DNA of 10,517 nt from Flavobacteriaceae bacterium (lineage in GTDB: Bacteria > Bacteroidota > Bacteroidia > Flavobacteriales > Flavobacteriaceae), in the NCBI GenBank assembly GCA_013042825.1, contig JABDPL010000103.1:1-10517 (forward strand), read 5' to 3'. This document shows, one piece after another, positions 1 through 6,340 of this stretch. The stretch's first letter is position 1. Every line of letters starts with the position of its first letter. The notes beneath the pieces were generated by a model. It was not told where the DNA came from, did not search any database, and saw only the letters and a program-made list of their open reading frames with translations. Position numbers and translations under genes: made by a program.

Positions 1-264
1 GAAGAATATAAATTAACACGGCGACTATTGCTGAAACTGAGCGGATACGATGAACTAATGGAGAACGAACCCGCAGGTAAGGCCTCTATAGAGGTGAGGG
101 AATCGATCGTTTTGCCATTGTTGACCATTCAACAATTTGCATTGAAGCAGGTTCAGGATCTGCAAAAGGATCCGGTAATGAACAGGGAGCAAATTAAAGT
201 TTTCGAAAAAATGGTGACCCGTTCGTTATTTGGCAATATCAACGCCAGCAGGAATTCGGCATAA
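1..264 (+). CDS. ppc: Phosphoenolpyruvate carboxylase, C-terminal fragment (5' end outside window)
   Basis: This frame is open from the first base and encodes the last 87 residues of a larger protein. The tail, ending in SLFGNINASRNSA, resembles the C-terminus of bacterial PEP carboxylase, which usually closes on a short R-N-[TS]-[GA] tetrapeptide near the aspartate (allosteric) site; here it is RNSA. The enzyme carboxylates phosphoenolpyruvate to oxaloacetate in the cytoplasm, refilling the TCA cycle and feeding aspartate-family amino acids including threonine, the IlvA substrate. The catalytic core lies upstream and cannot be checked, so the call rests on the C-terminal signature only. The ATG at 28 is internal and is not the true start. 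The gene converges on amtB with a 52-bp gap. Confidence 0.85.
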   Translation, partial: EEYKLTRRLLLKLSGYDELMENEPAGKASIEVRESIVLPLLTIQQFALKQVQDLQKDPVMNREQIKVFEKMVTRSLFGNINASRNSA

Positions 265-290
265 AAAAACCCCCGATTTGAAAACGGGGG
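263..290 (-). terminator. Intrinsic terminator of the glnK-amtB unit
   Basis: A perfect 6-bp GC stem (CCCCCG at 270-275 pairs with CGGGGG at 285-290) encloses a 9-nt AT-rich loop. Seven A residues at 263-269 become a U7 tract after the stem on the - strand, so this is a canonical rho-independent terminator for amtB, 27 bp past its stop codon. On the + strand the stem is followed by GAAATAATC with no U-run, so it would be a poor terminator for ppc, although the hairpin could still protect the ppc mRNA 3' end. The T-tract overlaps the ppc stop codon. Confidence 0.88.
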
Positions 291-316
291 GAAATAATCA
301 TTAACTAATATATGAA

Positions 317-1558
317 CTAGTGCTCATTCATCCGGAAGTCGGGGTAAGCATCCATTCCATGTTCAATTCCGTCAAGGCCTTCGAGTTCTTCCCGCTCAGA
401 AACCCTGATTCCAATAAGTTTCTTCAGGCTGAACAGGATTATATATGACGATATAAGGCATATAAGGGCGTAACTGCCTATTCCGATCAACTGGCTTATA
501 AATTGATCCCAGCCGGCAAGTTCACCGAAAATACCTACGGCAAGGGTTCCCCATATTCCACAAACAAGGTGAACGGCGATTGCACCAACAGGATCGTCAA
601 GGCGAATCCTGTCGATAGCCGAAACGGCAAAAACAATAATCACTCCTCCTATACTTCCGATGATAATGGCGTCTGTGGGAGACATTTTATCTGCTCCGGC
701 GGTTATTGCAACAAGGCCACCTAAAATACCGTTGAGAAACATGGTTATGTCAAGATTTTTAAATTTTATTGCTGAAACCATAGCGGATATAACTCCGCCG
801 GCGGCAGCAGAAAGGCATGTGGTGACCAGGGTTAATGAGGTCGCTCCGGGGTCGGCTGAAAGAACTGATCCGCCATTAAAACCGAACCAGCCCAACCAGA
901 GGATAAAGACACCGGCAGTAGCCAAAGGAATATTATGACCCGGAATCGCCTGTATTCTGCCATCCTTGAATTTGCCGATTCTTGCACCCAAAAGGCAGAC
1001 AGCGACAACTGCTGCCCAACCGCCTACAGAATGCACCAGGGTTGAGCCTGCGAAATCATAGAAAGGCGTATCTAATTGCTGTAAAAATCCGCCTCCCCAT
1101 TTCCAGGAACCGGCGATTGGATAGACCAGGCCAACATAGAGTAAGGTAAAAATCATAAATGGACCTATTTTGATCCGTTCGGCTACTGCTCCGGAAACGA
1201 TGGTCGCTGCTGTAGCAGCGAACATGCCCTGGAACAGGAAATCGGTCCAGTAGGTGTATCCGGTATTATAACTAAGATCTAAGGCGCCGTTGCTGGTTAC
1301 CGGAGATTCCAGACCAAATCCGTTAAAGGCAAAAACACCCCAGGACCCGTCTTCGAAACCGGGGTACATCAGGTTGAATCCGACCAGGCAATAGAGCAAT
1401 AACCCGATTGTGATGATGAAAACATTTTTAAAAAGGATATTAATTGTATTCTTCTGTCGTGTCAATCCGATCTCTAAAAATCCGAAGCCGAGATGCATAA
1501 AGAAAACGAGTGCCGTACAGATCATCATCCATACATTATTGGTAGTTAGTTCAGTCAT
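317..1558 (-). CDS. amtB: Ammonium transporter, Amt family
   Basis: This 413-residue inner-membrane protein belongs to the Amt/Mep/Rh family of trimeric ammonium channels and has about 11 predicted membrane segments. The pore twin-histidine pair is present as H176 (in DFAGSTLVHSVGG) and H330 (in GAIAVHLVCGIWG), matching H168 and H318 of E. coli AmtB. D168 matches the conserved D160, and the SWKWGGG segment (151-157) the family's aromatic lining. The C-terminal tail (GLDGIEHGMDAYPDF) is the conserved element that contacts P-II proteins. The protein starts directly at the first membrane helix with MHLGFGFLEIGLTRQKN and lacks the cleaved signal peptide of E. coli AmtB; this is a common variant. 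It lies 6 bp after glnK without a well-placed Shine-Dalgarno (the GGAGG within the glnK 3' end is about 22 nt from the ATG). Co-transcription and control of transport by the P-II protein are very likely. Confidence 0.96.
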   Translation of the reverse strand: MTELTTNNVWMMICTALVFFMHLGFGFLEIGLTRQKNTINILFKNVFIITIGLLLYCLVGFNLMYPGFEDGSWGVFAFNGFGLESPVTSNGALDLSYNTGYTYWTDFLFQGMFAATAATIVSGAVAERIKIGPFMIFTLLYVGLVYPIAGSWKWGGGFLQQLDTPFYDFAGSTLVHSVGGWAAVVAVCLLGARIGKFKDGRIQAIPGHNIPLATAGVFILWLGWFGFNGGSVLSADPGATSLTLVTTCLSAAAGGVISAMVSAIKFKNLDITMFLNGILGGLVAITAGADKMSPTDAIIIGSIGGVIIVFAVSAIDRIRLDDPVGAIAVHLVCGIWGTLAVGIFGELAGWDQFISQLIGIGSYALICLISSYIILFSLKKLIGIRVSEREELEGLDGIEHGMDAYPDFRMNEH

Positions 1559-1564
1559 AATTGA

Positions 1565-1903
1565 TCAGTTTAAAGTATCACCTCCTTTTTCTCCTGTTCT
1601 GATACGATAGGCCTCTTCAATATCACTGACAAAAATTTTTCCATCGCCTACCTCACCTGTCCCCGCTGATTCTATTATGGCCTTAATGGTGATTTTCTCA
1701 AAATCATCGTTAACCACAATTGAAAGCCAGCGCCGTTGAATATCGGTTGTACTATAACTGATTCCACGGTAAACATGCCCTTCTTTCTCATGACCCTGGC
1801 CGGTGACATCCCAATAGGAGAAAAAATTCACCCCAACATCATGCAGGGCATTTTTTACTTCCGTAAATTTTGATTTTCTGATGATAGCATCAATCTTTTT
1901 CAT
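1565..1903 (-). CDS. glnK: P-II family nitrogen regulatory protein
   Basis: This 112-residue protein has the standard P-II length and fold signatures: MKKIDAIIRKSKF at the N-terminus, the B-loop TGEVGDGKIFV (82-92) and the C-loop RIRTGE (100-105). P-II trimers bind ATP/ADP and 2-oxoglutarate and report nitrogen status by docking on partners such as AmtB. K89 matches the 2-oxoglutarate-contacting K90 of E. coli. Y50 aligns with Tyr51, the uridylylation site of enteric proteins. The T-loop is one residue shorter than the enteric one and reads GHEKEGHVYRGISYSTTDIQRR, with E39 at the usual Gln39 position; I recall this pattern as typical of Bacteroidota P-II proteins. Linkage to amtB favours the GlnK role, so the symbol is by context; glnB would be equally acceptable. 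It is the first gene of the two-gene unit. Confidence 0.95.
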   Translation of the reverse strand: MKKIDAIIRKSKFTEVKNALHDVGVNFFSYWDVTGQGHEKEGHVYRGISYSTTDIQRRWLSIVVNDDFEKITIKAIIESAGTGEVGDGKIFVSDIEEAYRIRTGEKGGDTLN

Positions 1904-1925
1904 TTCTGAATGCGTTTAACAGGGC

Positions 1926-1960
1926 TAAAACTAAATAAAAAAAATATTACCCCACAAAAA
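1926..1960 (-). promoter_or_regulatory. Candidate promoter of glnK-amtB
   Basis: Read on the - strand, TTTTTTG (ending at 1955) is followed after 21 nt by TAGTTTTA (1933 to 1926). This is one mismatch from the Bacteroidota -7 consensus TAnnTTTG, with a -33 TTG at a spacing inside the known 17-23 nt range. The transcript would begin near 1920 and give a leader of roughly 15-20 nt. The region is very AT-rich, so chance matches are likely. No sigma-54 type GG-N10-GC promoter was found here. Confidence 0.4.
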
Positions 1961-1968
1961 ATAGGGGT
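1949..1968. promoter_or_regulatory. Promoter-proximal dyad ACCCC-N10-GGGGT
   Basis: This perfect inverted repeat has arms ACCCC (1949-1953) and GGGGT (1964-1968), which extend by one base to TACCCC/GGGGTA. The AT-only spacer, apart from one C, is 10 bp. It overlaps the -33 region of the candidate glnK promoter. The GC arms stand out in a strongly AT-rich stretch, and the same arrangement recurs at 2002-2021. It resembles an operator for a dimeric regulator; the regulator is unknown. Confidence 0.5.
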
Positions 1969-2001
1969 AGTAGTTCTAAAAATAGTTTTGAATATAATTA
2001 A

Positions 2002-2021
2002 ACCCCTAATATATATGGGGT
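2002..2021. promoter_or_regulatory. Distal dyad ACCCC-N10-GGGGT
   Basis: This is a second copy of the same dyad: ACCCC at 2002-2006 and GGGGT at 2017-2021, again with a 10-bp spacer (TAATATATAT). The spacer sequence differs from that of the first copy while arm sequence and spacing are kept, which is what a protein-binding site would show. The two dyads are offset by 53 bp, about five helical turns, so bound proteins would face the same side of the DNA. This copy lies about 100 bp upstream of the glnK start. Confidence 0.5.
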
Positions 2022-2274
2022 ATAACATAAAAATATCTATTTATTAAATTTTATTAACATCTATTCCGGCTAATGAAAAACGGAGTGCCTGGTTGATTTG
2101 AGGACATTAGAGATGGTATGAAACAGAAGTTGAATCAGATTAATATAATTTGAACATCATATTTATGAAAGTCTAATACCCTAATAATCAAATATATATA
2201 TTAGATTTAAATGCCTTGAAAATAGATTAAAATCGGAGCCTATTATTAAAATTATTTTGAGATTCCTCTACTTT

Positions 2275-2371
2275 GGTCTATGAATGTGATCTTTCAGACC
2301 TTGCAATACATTAAATGTCTTAAGATAGGGGTCTTGAATCAGTAATTTTAGAGTCGAAAAATTCAGATTTT
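2275..2371 (+). promoter_or_regulatory. Possible attenuator: mutually exclusive hairpins before ilvD
   Basis: Four segments can pair in competing ways. Segment 1, GGTCT at 2275-2279 with GAA at 2282-2284, pairs with segment 2, TTC plus AGACC at 2293-2300. AGACC can instead pair with GGTCT of segment 3 at 2330-2334. Segment 3 (TCTTGAAT, 2332-2339) can alternatively pair with segment 4 (ATTCAGA, 2361-2367) with one bulged base, and segment 4 is followed by TTTT (2368-2371) three bases before the ilvD start codon. The layout is like a classical 1:2, 2:3, 3:4 amino acid attenuator overlapped by a leader ORF. The stems are short (5-8 bp), the 3:4 loop is about 21 nt and the U-run only four, so termination would be weak; occlusion of the ilvD start is an alternative. 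Confidence 0.3.
2280..2345 (+). CDS. Possible ilv leader peptide, 21 codons
   Basis: This short ORF runs from ATG at 2280 to TAA at 2343-2345, ending 28 bp before ilvD. It begins MNVIFQ and ends KIGVLNQ. Eight of 21 residues are Ile, Leu or Val, the products of the downstream pathway (leucine via a branch), with Leu-Lys-Ile-Gly-Val-Leu as the densest stretch (2319-2336). That enrichment is modest compared with enteric ilv leader peptides. The ORF overlaps RNA segments that could form alternative hairpins, which is the arrangement expected of transcription attenuation. Against it, the nearest promoter-like element (2269-2276) would start transcription almost on the ATG, so translation would need an upstream promoter or a leaderless start. 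It could be a chance ORF. Confidence 0.3.
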   Translation: MNVIFQTLQYIKCLKIGVLNQ

Positions 2372-2373
2372 AA

Positions 2374-4053
2374 TTGCGCGAGTTAAATAAATACAGCAAG
2401 ACAGTTACTCAGGACCCTACCCAGCCGGCAGCTCAGGCCATGTTGCACGCCATAGGATTAACTGAGGAGGATTTTAAAAAACCCTTCGTCGGAATCGCCA
2501 GTACGGGATACGAGGGCAATCCGTGTAATATGCACTTGAATGACCTGGCACAACAGGTTAAAACGGGTACGGCAAAAGCTGGTGTCGTCGGACTTATATA
2601 TAACACCATTGGTGTAAGTGACGGCATTTCCATGGGCACACCGGGCATGCGGTATTCCCTCCCATCACGTGACCTTATAGCCGATTCTATGGAGACGGTG
2701 GTGCAGGCCATGAGCTATGACGGACTAATAACCGTTGTGGGTTGCGATAAGAATATGCCGGGAGCATTGATGGCCATGATCCGCTTGAACCGGCCTTCTA
2801 TTCTAGTCTATGGCGGTACAATCGATTCCGGATGTCATAACGGTAAAAAACTGGACGTGGTTTCGGCTTTCGAGGCCTGGGGAAGTAAAGTAGCCGGAAC
2901 GATTTCAGAAACAGAATTTAAACAGGTGGTTCAAAAGGCCTGTCCCGGAGCCGGTGCATGCGGTGGTATGTATACTGCTAATACAATGGCCTCGGCCATT
3001 GAAGCACTGGGAATGGCATTGCCGTATAATTCTTCAAATCCCGCAACCGGAGATGAAAAATCTTCGGAATCTGTAAGAGCAGGTGAACAGATCAAGTACC
3101 TCCTGGCACACGATATTAAGCCTTCAGATATAATCACCAAAAAATCCCTGGAAAACGCTATCAGGCTGATCACGGTTTTAGGCGGTTCAACAAACGCAGT
3201 CTTGCATTTTCTTGCTATCGCCCGGGCGGCAAAAATCGATTTTACCCTGGATGATTTTCAGAGGATTAGTGATAACACGCCTTTCCTGGCAGATCTTAAA
3301 CCCAGCGGAAAATATCTTATGGAAGATCTTCATGCAGTAGGCGGTGTTCCTGCTGTGCTGAAATATCTTTTAAAAAAGGACATGCTGCATGGTGATTGCA
3401 TGACCGTTACCGGTAAAACCCTTGCAGAGAACTTGATCGATGTAGATGACCTTACCGAAGGTCAGGACGTTATCCGTGGTATCGACAATCCGGTTAAGGC
3501 AACGGGCCATATTCGCATACTCTATGGAAATCTCGCTCCTGAGGGAGCCGTGGCTAAGATCACTGGTAAGGAAGGCCTGGTTTTTAAAGGAAGAGCCAGG
3601 GTTTTTAACGGGGAATTCGATGCCAATGACGGCATCAGGGCCGGTAATGTCAAAGCCGGTGATGTTGTGGTTATAAGATATGAAGGCCCTAAAGGCGGCC
3701 CAGGGATGCCCGAAATGCTTAAACCCACATCCGCAATCATGGGTGCAGGACTTGGCAAGGATATAGCCCTGATAACCGATGGAAGGTTTTCAGGGGGAAC
3801 CCATGGTTTTGTAGTGGGGCATATAACGCCGGAAGCCCAGGACGGGGGACCGATTGCCCTTATCGAAGACCAGGATGAGATCATGATCAATGCAGAACAA
3901 AATACAATTGAGCTTAAAATCTCAGATGAAGAACTGAAAAAACGAAAGCAAGCATGGAAGCAGCCACCATTGAAACCCGAACGAGGTGTGCTATACAAAT
4001 ATGCAAAAACCGTGTCATCGGCCTCTGAAGGGTGTGTTACCGATGAGTTTTAA
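2374..4053 (+). CDS. ilvD: Dihydroxy-acid dehydratase
   Basis: This cytoplasmic enzyme of 559 residues dehydrates 2,3-dihydroxy-isovalerate and 2,3-dihydroxy-3-methylvalerate to the oxo-acid precursors of valine and isoleucine. The IlvD/Edd signatures are clear: C51 (GNPCNMH), C124 (VGCDKNMPG) and C196 (GACGGMYTANTM) are the iron-sulfur cluster ligands, the three-cysteine set of [2Fe-2S] type enzymes. K126 of the CDK motif matches the carbamylated Mg-binding lysine, and S473 in RFSGGTHGF the catalytic serine. The start is TTG: TAA at 2371-2373 is an in-frame stop immediately upstream, and the conserved flavobacterial N-terminus (ELNKYSKTVTQDP) begins at residue 3, while the first internal ATG would remove 22 residues. 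It is the first gene of ilvDBNCA, 9 bp before ilvB. Confidence 0.97.
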   Translation: MRELNKYSKTVTQDPTQPAAQAMLHAIGLTEEDFKKPFVGIASTGYEGNPCNMHLNDLAQQVKTGTAKAGVVGLIYNTIGVSDGISMGTPGMRYSLPSRDLIADSMETVVQAMSYDGLITVVGCDKNMPGALMAMIRLNRPSILVYGGTIDSGCHNGKKLDVVSAFEAWGSKVAGTISETEFKQVVQKACPGAGACGGMYTANTMASAIEALGMALPYNSSNPATGDEKSSESVRAGEQIKYLLAHDIKPSDIITKKSLENAIRLITVLGGSTNAVLHFLAIARAAKIDFTLDDFQRISDNTPFLADLKPSGKYLMEDLHAVGGVPAVLKYLLKKDMLHGDCMTVTGKTLAENLIDVDDLTEGQDVIRGIDNPVKATGHIRILYGNLAPEGAVAKITGKEGLVFKGRARVFNGEFDANDGIRAGNVKAGDVVVIRYEGPKGGPGMPEMLKPTSAIMGAGLGKDIALITDGRFSGGTHGFVVGHITPEAQDGGPIALIEDQDEIMINAEQNTIELKISDEELKKRKQAWKQPPLKPERGVLYKYAKTVSSASEGCVTDEF

Positions 4054-4062
4054 ATTTTTTTT
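4015..4062 (+). terminator. Hairpin plus T-runs at the ilvD-ilvB junction
   Basis: A perfect 7-bp stem (TCATCGG at 4015-4021 with CCGATGA at 4040-4046) lies in the last codons of ilvD, with a small inner stem CCT/AGG (4022-4024 and 4029-4031). It is followed by G, TTTT (4048-4051), AAA and TTTTTTTT (4055-4062) directly against the ilvB ATG. It is terminator-like, but the long T-run begins 8 nt from the stem, further than in an efficient intrinsic terminator, and the ribosome reading ilvD would melt the stem. It may act as a leaky internal terminator, a processing or stability element, or an AU-rich initiation region for ilvB. Confidence 0.3.
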
Positions 4063-5796
4063 ATGGACCCAAAAACAATTGAAAAATCCAAGGCGGGCGA
4101 AACAGTCACTGAACGTATCAGTGGCAGCGAAGCCGTTGTAAAATGTCTTCTTGCAGAAGGTGTCGATGTCGTATATGGTTATCCCGGTGGTGCTATAATG
4201 CCGGTTTATGATGAGTTGTTTAATTATCAGGACAAACTTCATCATGTACTTACGCGCCATGAACAGGGTGCCACACATGCGGCTCAGGGCTATGCCCGTA
4301 TTTCCGGTCGAGTTGGAGTAGCCATTGCTACCTCGGGCCCCGGAGCCACGAATCTTATCACCGGTATCGCCGATGCACAGATCGATTCAACCCCGATCGT
4401 TTGTATTACAGGTCAGGTATACTCTCATCTTTTAGGAAGTGATGCCTTCCAGGAAACCGATATTGTAGGGATCTCAACCCCTGTAACCAAGTGGAACCAT
4501 CAGATCACCAGTGCTGAAGAGATTCCTGAAGTGATAGCTAAAGCCTTCTATATCGCAAAAAGTGGTCGTCCGGGTCCGGTTTTAATCGATATAACCAAAA
4601 ATGCCCAACTCGAAGAGGTTGATTTCAGTTACGAACCATGTAAACGCGTCAGGAGTTATAAACCAGCCCCCAATGTTGATCCTTTCAAAGTGGCAGAAGC
4701 CGCAAGGCTTATAAATTCAGCGAAAAAACCATTAATAGTATGGGGGCAAGGCGTCATATTGGGTCAGGCCGAAAAAGAATTGAAGACCCTGGTGGAAAAG
4801 GCGGGTATTCCCGCTGCCTGGACTATCCTGGGCGCTTCTGCACTTCCAACGGAACACCCCCTTAATGTTGGCATGGTCGGTATGCACGGCAATTATGCGC
4901 CGAATGTCTTAACCAATTCCTGCGATCTACTCATCGCCATTGGCATGCGCTTCGACGACCGGGTAACGGGCCGCCTGAACAGCTATGCAAAACAGGCAAA
5001 AGTTATCCATTTTGAGATCGACCCGGCTGAGGTAGACAAGAATGTCAAGACCGATCTTGCGGTATTGGGTGATGCCAGGGAAAGTCTAACCATGCTTCTT
5101 CCACATATCGAAAAGAATACGCATGATAGCTGGCTAAGGGAGTTCGAAAAACTGCATAAAGTAGAACAGGAGAAGATCATCGATCATGATCTGAATCCAA
5201 CCAAGGACGCACTTACCATGGGCGAGGTTATCAAATTCATAAATGAAAATACCGATGGGGATGCGGCAATAGTTTCAGACGTGGGCCAGCACCAGATGAT
5301 AGCCTGCAGATATGCCAAATTCAATAAGACAAAAAGCAATATAACTTCAGGAGGCCTGGGCACCATGGGATTCGCCTTGCCTGCAGCCATCGGAGCTAAA
5401 ATGGGCGCACCTGAAAGGGATGTCGTTGCTATAGTTGGTGACGGCGGATATCAAATGAACATACAGGAATTAGGAACGATCTTTCAGACCAAGGTTCCCA
5501 TCAAGATAGTTGTATTAAATAATAATTATTTGGGTATGGTCAGACAGTGGCAGCAATTGTTCTTCGACAAACGCTATGCCTCAACCGAATTGTCAAATCC
5601 GGATTTTGTAGGTATCGCGAAGGGTTACTATATAGATGCAAAACGTGTCACAAAACGGGAGGAACTTGCTGCTGCTGTTTCTGAAATGATGAAATCTAAG
5701 GACGCTTATTTCCTTGAGGTGGTTGTTGAGAAAGAAGACAATGTCTTTCCAATGATCCCGTCGGGAGCATCAGTGTCGGAAATAAGACTGGAATAA
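4063..5796 (+). CDS. ilvB: Acetolactate (acetohydroxyacid) synthase, large catalytic subunit
   Basis: This 577-residue, ThDP- and FAD-dependent enzyme condenses pyruvate with pyruvate or 2-oxobutanoate to give acetolactate or acetohydroxybutyrate, the first shared step for valine and isoleucine. The N-terminal ThDP domain carries the catalytic glutamate E67 (RHEQGA) and the SGPGATN stretch (91-97). The central FAD-associated domain spans about 200-350 and includes RFDDRVTGR (296-304). The C-terminal domain holds the ThDP/Mg motif GDGGYQMN starting at 459 and ending in NNN (486-488), then W496 in VRQWQQLFF, the site linked to herbicide sensitivity in this family. Length is normal. The ATG follows ilvD by 9 nt with an eight-T run and no Shine-Dalgarno. 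Only 2 nt separate it from ilvN, its regulatory subunit. Confidence 0.97.
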   Translation: MDPKTIEKSKAGETVTERISGSEAVVKCLLAEGVDVVYGYPGGAIMPVYDELFNYQDKLHHVLTRHEQGATHAAQGYARISGRVGVAIATSGPGATNLITGIADAQIDSTPIVCITGQVYSHLLGSDAFQETDIVGISTPVTKWNHQITSAEEIPEVIAKAFYIAKSGRPGPVLIDITKNAQLEEVDFSYEPCKRVRSYKPAPNVDPFKVAEAARLINSAKKPLIVWGQGVILGQAEKELKTLVEKAGIPAAWTILGASALPTEHPLNVGMVGMHGNYAPNVLTNSCDLLIAIGMRFDDRVTGRLNSYAKQAKVIHFEIDPAEVDKNVKTDLAVLGDARESLTMLLPHIEKNTHDSWLREFEKLHKVEQEKIIDHDLNPTKDALTMGEVIKFINENTDGDAAIVSDVGQHQMIACRYAKFNKTKSNITSGGLGTMGFALPAAIGAKMGAPERDVVAIVGDGGYQMNIQELGTIFQTKVPIKIVVLNNNYLGMVRQWQQLFFDKRYASTELSNPDFVGIAKGYYIDAKRVTKREELAAAVSEMMKSKDAYFLEVVVEKEDNVFPMIPSGASVSEIRLE

Positions 5797-5798
5797 TT

Positions 5799-6329
5799 AT
5801 GAAAGAAGAAATAAAAAAGTTTACGGTTTCGATTTACACGGAAAATAATATCGGATTGCTCAACCGCATTTCGGCGATTTTTCAGAAGCGTCATATCAAT
5901 ATCGACAGCCTGGTGACATCAGTATCCGAGATTGAAGGCGTATCGCGATTTACGATTGTCGTTCAGATCACCGAAACTCAGATGAAGAAGATCATTGGCC
6001 AGATCGATAAGCAGGTCGAGGTCATTAAAGCATACTACCATACGGATGAAGAAACGATCTATCAGGAATCCTGCCTGTTTAAGATAAGATCGGAACTCCT
6101 GTTTGAAGAACGTCAGATCCAGAATATAATCAAGGATAGCGATGCAAAGATCGTAACTGTCAACAGGGAGTTCTTTGTTCTTGAGAAATCAGGAAGACGT
6201 AACGAAATAGATATGTTGCATCGTGATTTAAGTACTTTTGGGATCATGCAATTCGTTCGTTCCGGCAGGATTGCAGTGACAAAAGATGAAATGAAAATAA
6301 CGGAAATGCTTGAGGCATTTCACCACTAA
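5799..6329 (+). CDS. ilvN: Acetolactate synthase, small regulatory subunit
   Basis: This 176-residue protein is the regulatory partner of IlvB, raising its activity and conferring valine feedback inhibition. An N-terminal ACT domain (about residues 6-75) reads KFTVSIYTENNIGLLNRISA and includes NIDS at 34-37. N16, G19 and N34 align with Asn11, Gly14 and Asn29 of E. coli IlvH, the valine-contacting residues, so feedback control is probably retained. The C-terminal half (about 85-172) matches the ALS small-subunit C-terminal domain, with the FVRSGRIAV segment at 152-160. The start lies 2 nt after the ilvB stop, which suggests translational coupling and stoichiometric synthesis. Symbols ilvN and ilvH are both used for such proteins; the choice here is by convention. 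Confidence 0.95.
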   Translation: MKEEIKKFTVSIYTENNIGLLNRISAIFQKRHINIDSLVTSVSEIEGVSRFTIVVQITETQMKKIIGQIDKQVEVIKAYYHTDEETIYQESCLFKIRSELLFEERQIQNIIKDSDAKIVTVNREFFVLEKSGRRNEIDMLHRDLSTFGIMQFVRSGRIAVTKDEMKITEMLEAFHH

Positions 6330-6340
6330 TTCAAGGCAAA

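Larger units (their letters stand above)
1904..2373. other. Divergent intergenic region between glnK and ilvD
   Basis: This 470-bp, AT-rich gap has no ORF of normal gene length. The glnK side (1904-2021) holds the candidate glnK promoter and two dyads. The middle (2022-2260) contains little recognisable: a weak AT-rich inverted repeat TCTAATA (2172-2178) with TATTAGA (2199-2205), and an 11-codon ORF at 2118-2153 ending in QINII. The ilvD side (2261-2373) holds a near-consensus -7 element, TACTTTGG (2269-2276), without a -33 TTG at proper spacing, and the possible attenuator described separately. No convincing ilvD promoter could be fixed. Confidence 0.7.

Noticed and set aside
270..290. CCCC/GGGG inverted repeat as a third copy of the glnK-type dyad
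   Set aside because: The arms are CCCCCG/CGGGGG with a 9-base loop and lie beside a poly-A run that becomes a U-tract on the - strand after amtB. It is fully explained as an intrinsic terminator and lacks the A-arm-N10-arm-T pattern.
1576..1590. AAGGAGGTGAT on the - strand as a Shine-Dalgarno for amtB
   Set aside because: The GGAGG lies about 22 nt before the amtB ATG, too far for initiation, and it encodes the conserved GEKGGDT end of the P-II protein.
1904..2040. Sigma-54 promoter and NtrC sites for glnK-amtB
   Set aside because: No GG-N10-GC pair of the right kind and no GCAC/GGTGC dyads are visible on the - strand in this stretch.
1904..2373. T-box or known metabolite riboswitch in the glnK-ilvD gap
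   Set aside because: No T-box antiterminator signature or other riboswitch core that I know was found; only the short alternative pairings reported for the ilvD leader.
3522..3998. Long - strand ORF of 158 codons opposite ilvD
   Set aside because: It is antisense to a fully conserved region of ilvD, resembles no protein family, and is a by-product of codon use on the other strand. The same applies to the other antisense ORFs inside ilvB, ilvC, ilvA and the azurin-like gene, and to + strand ORFs inside amtB.
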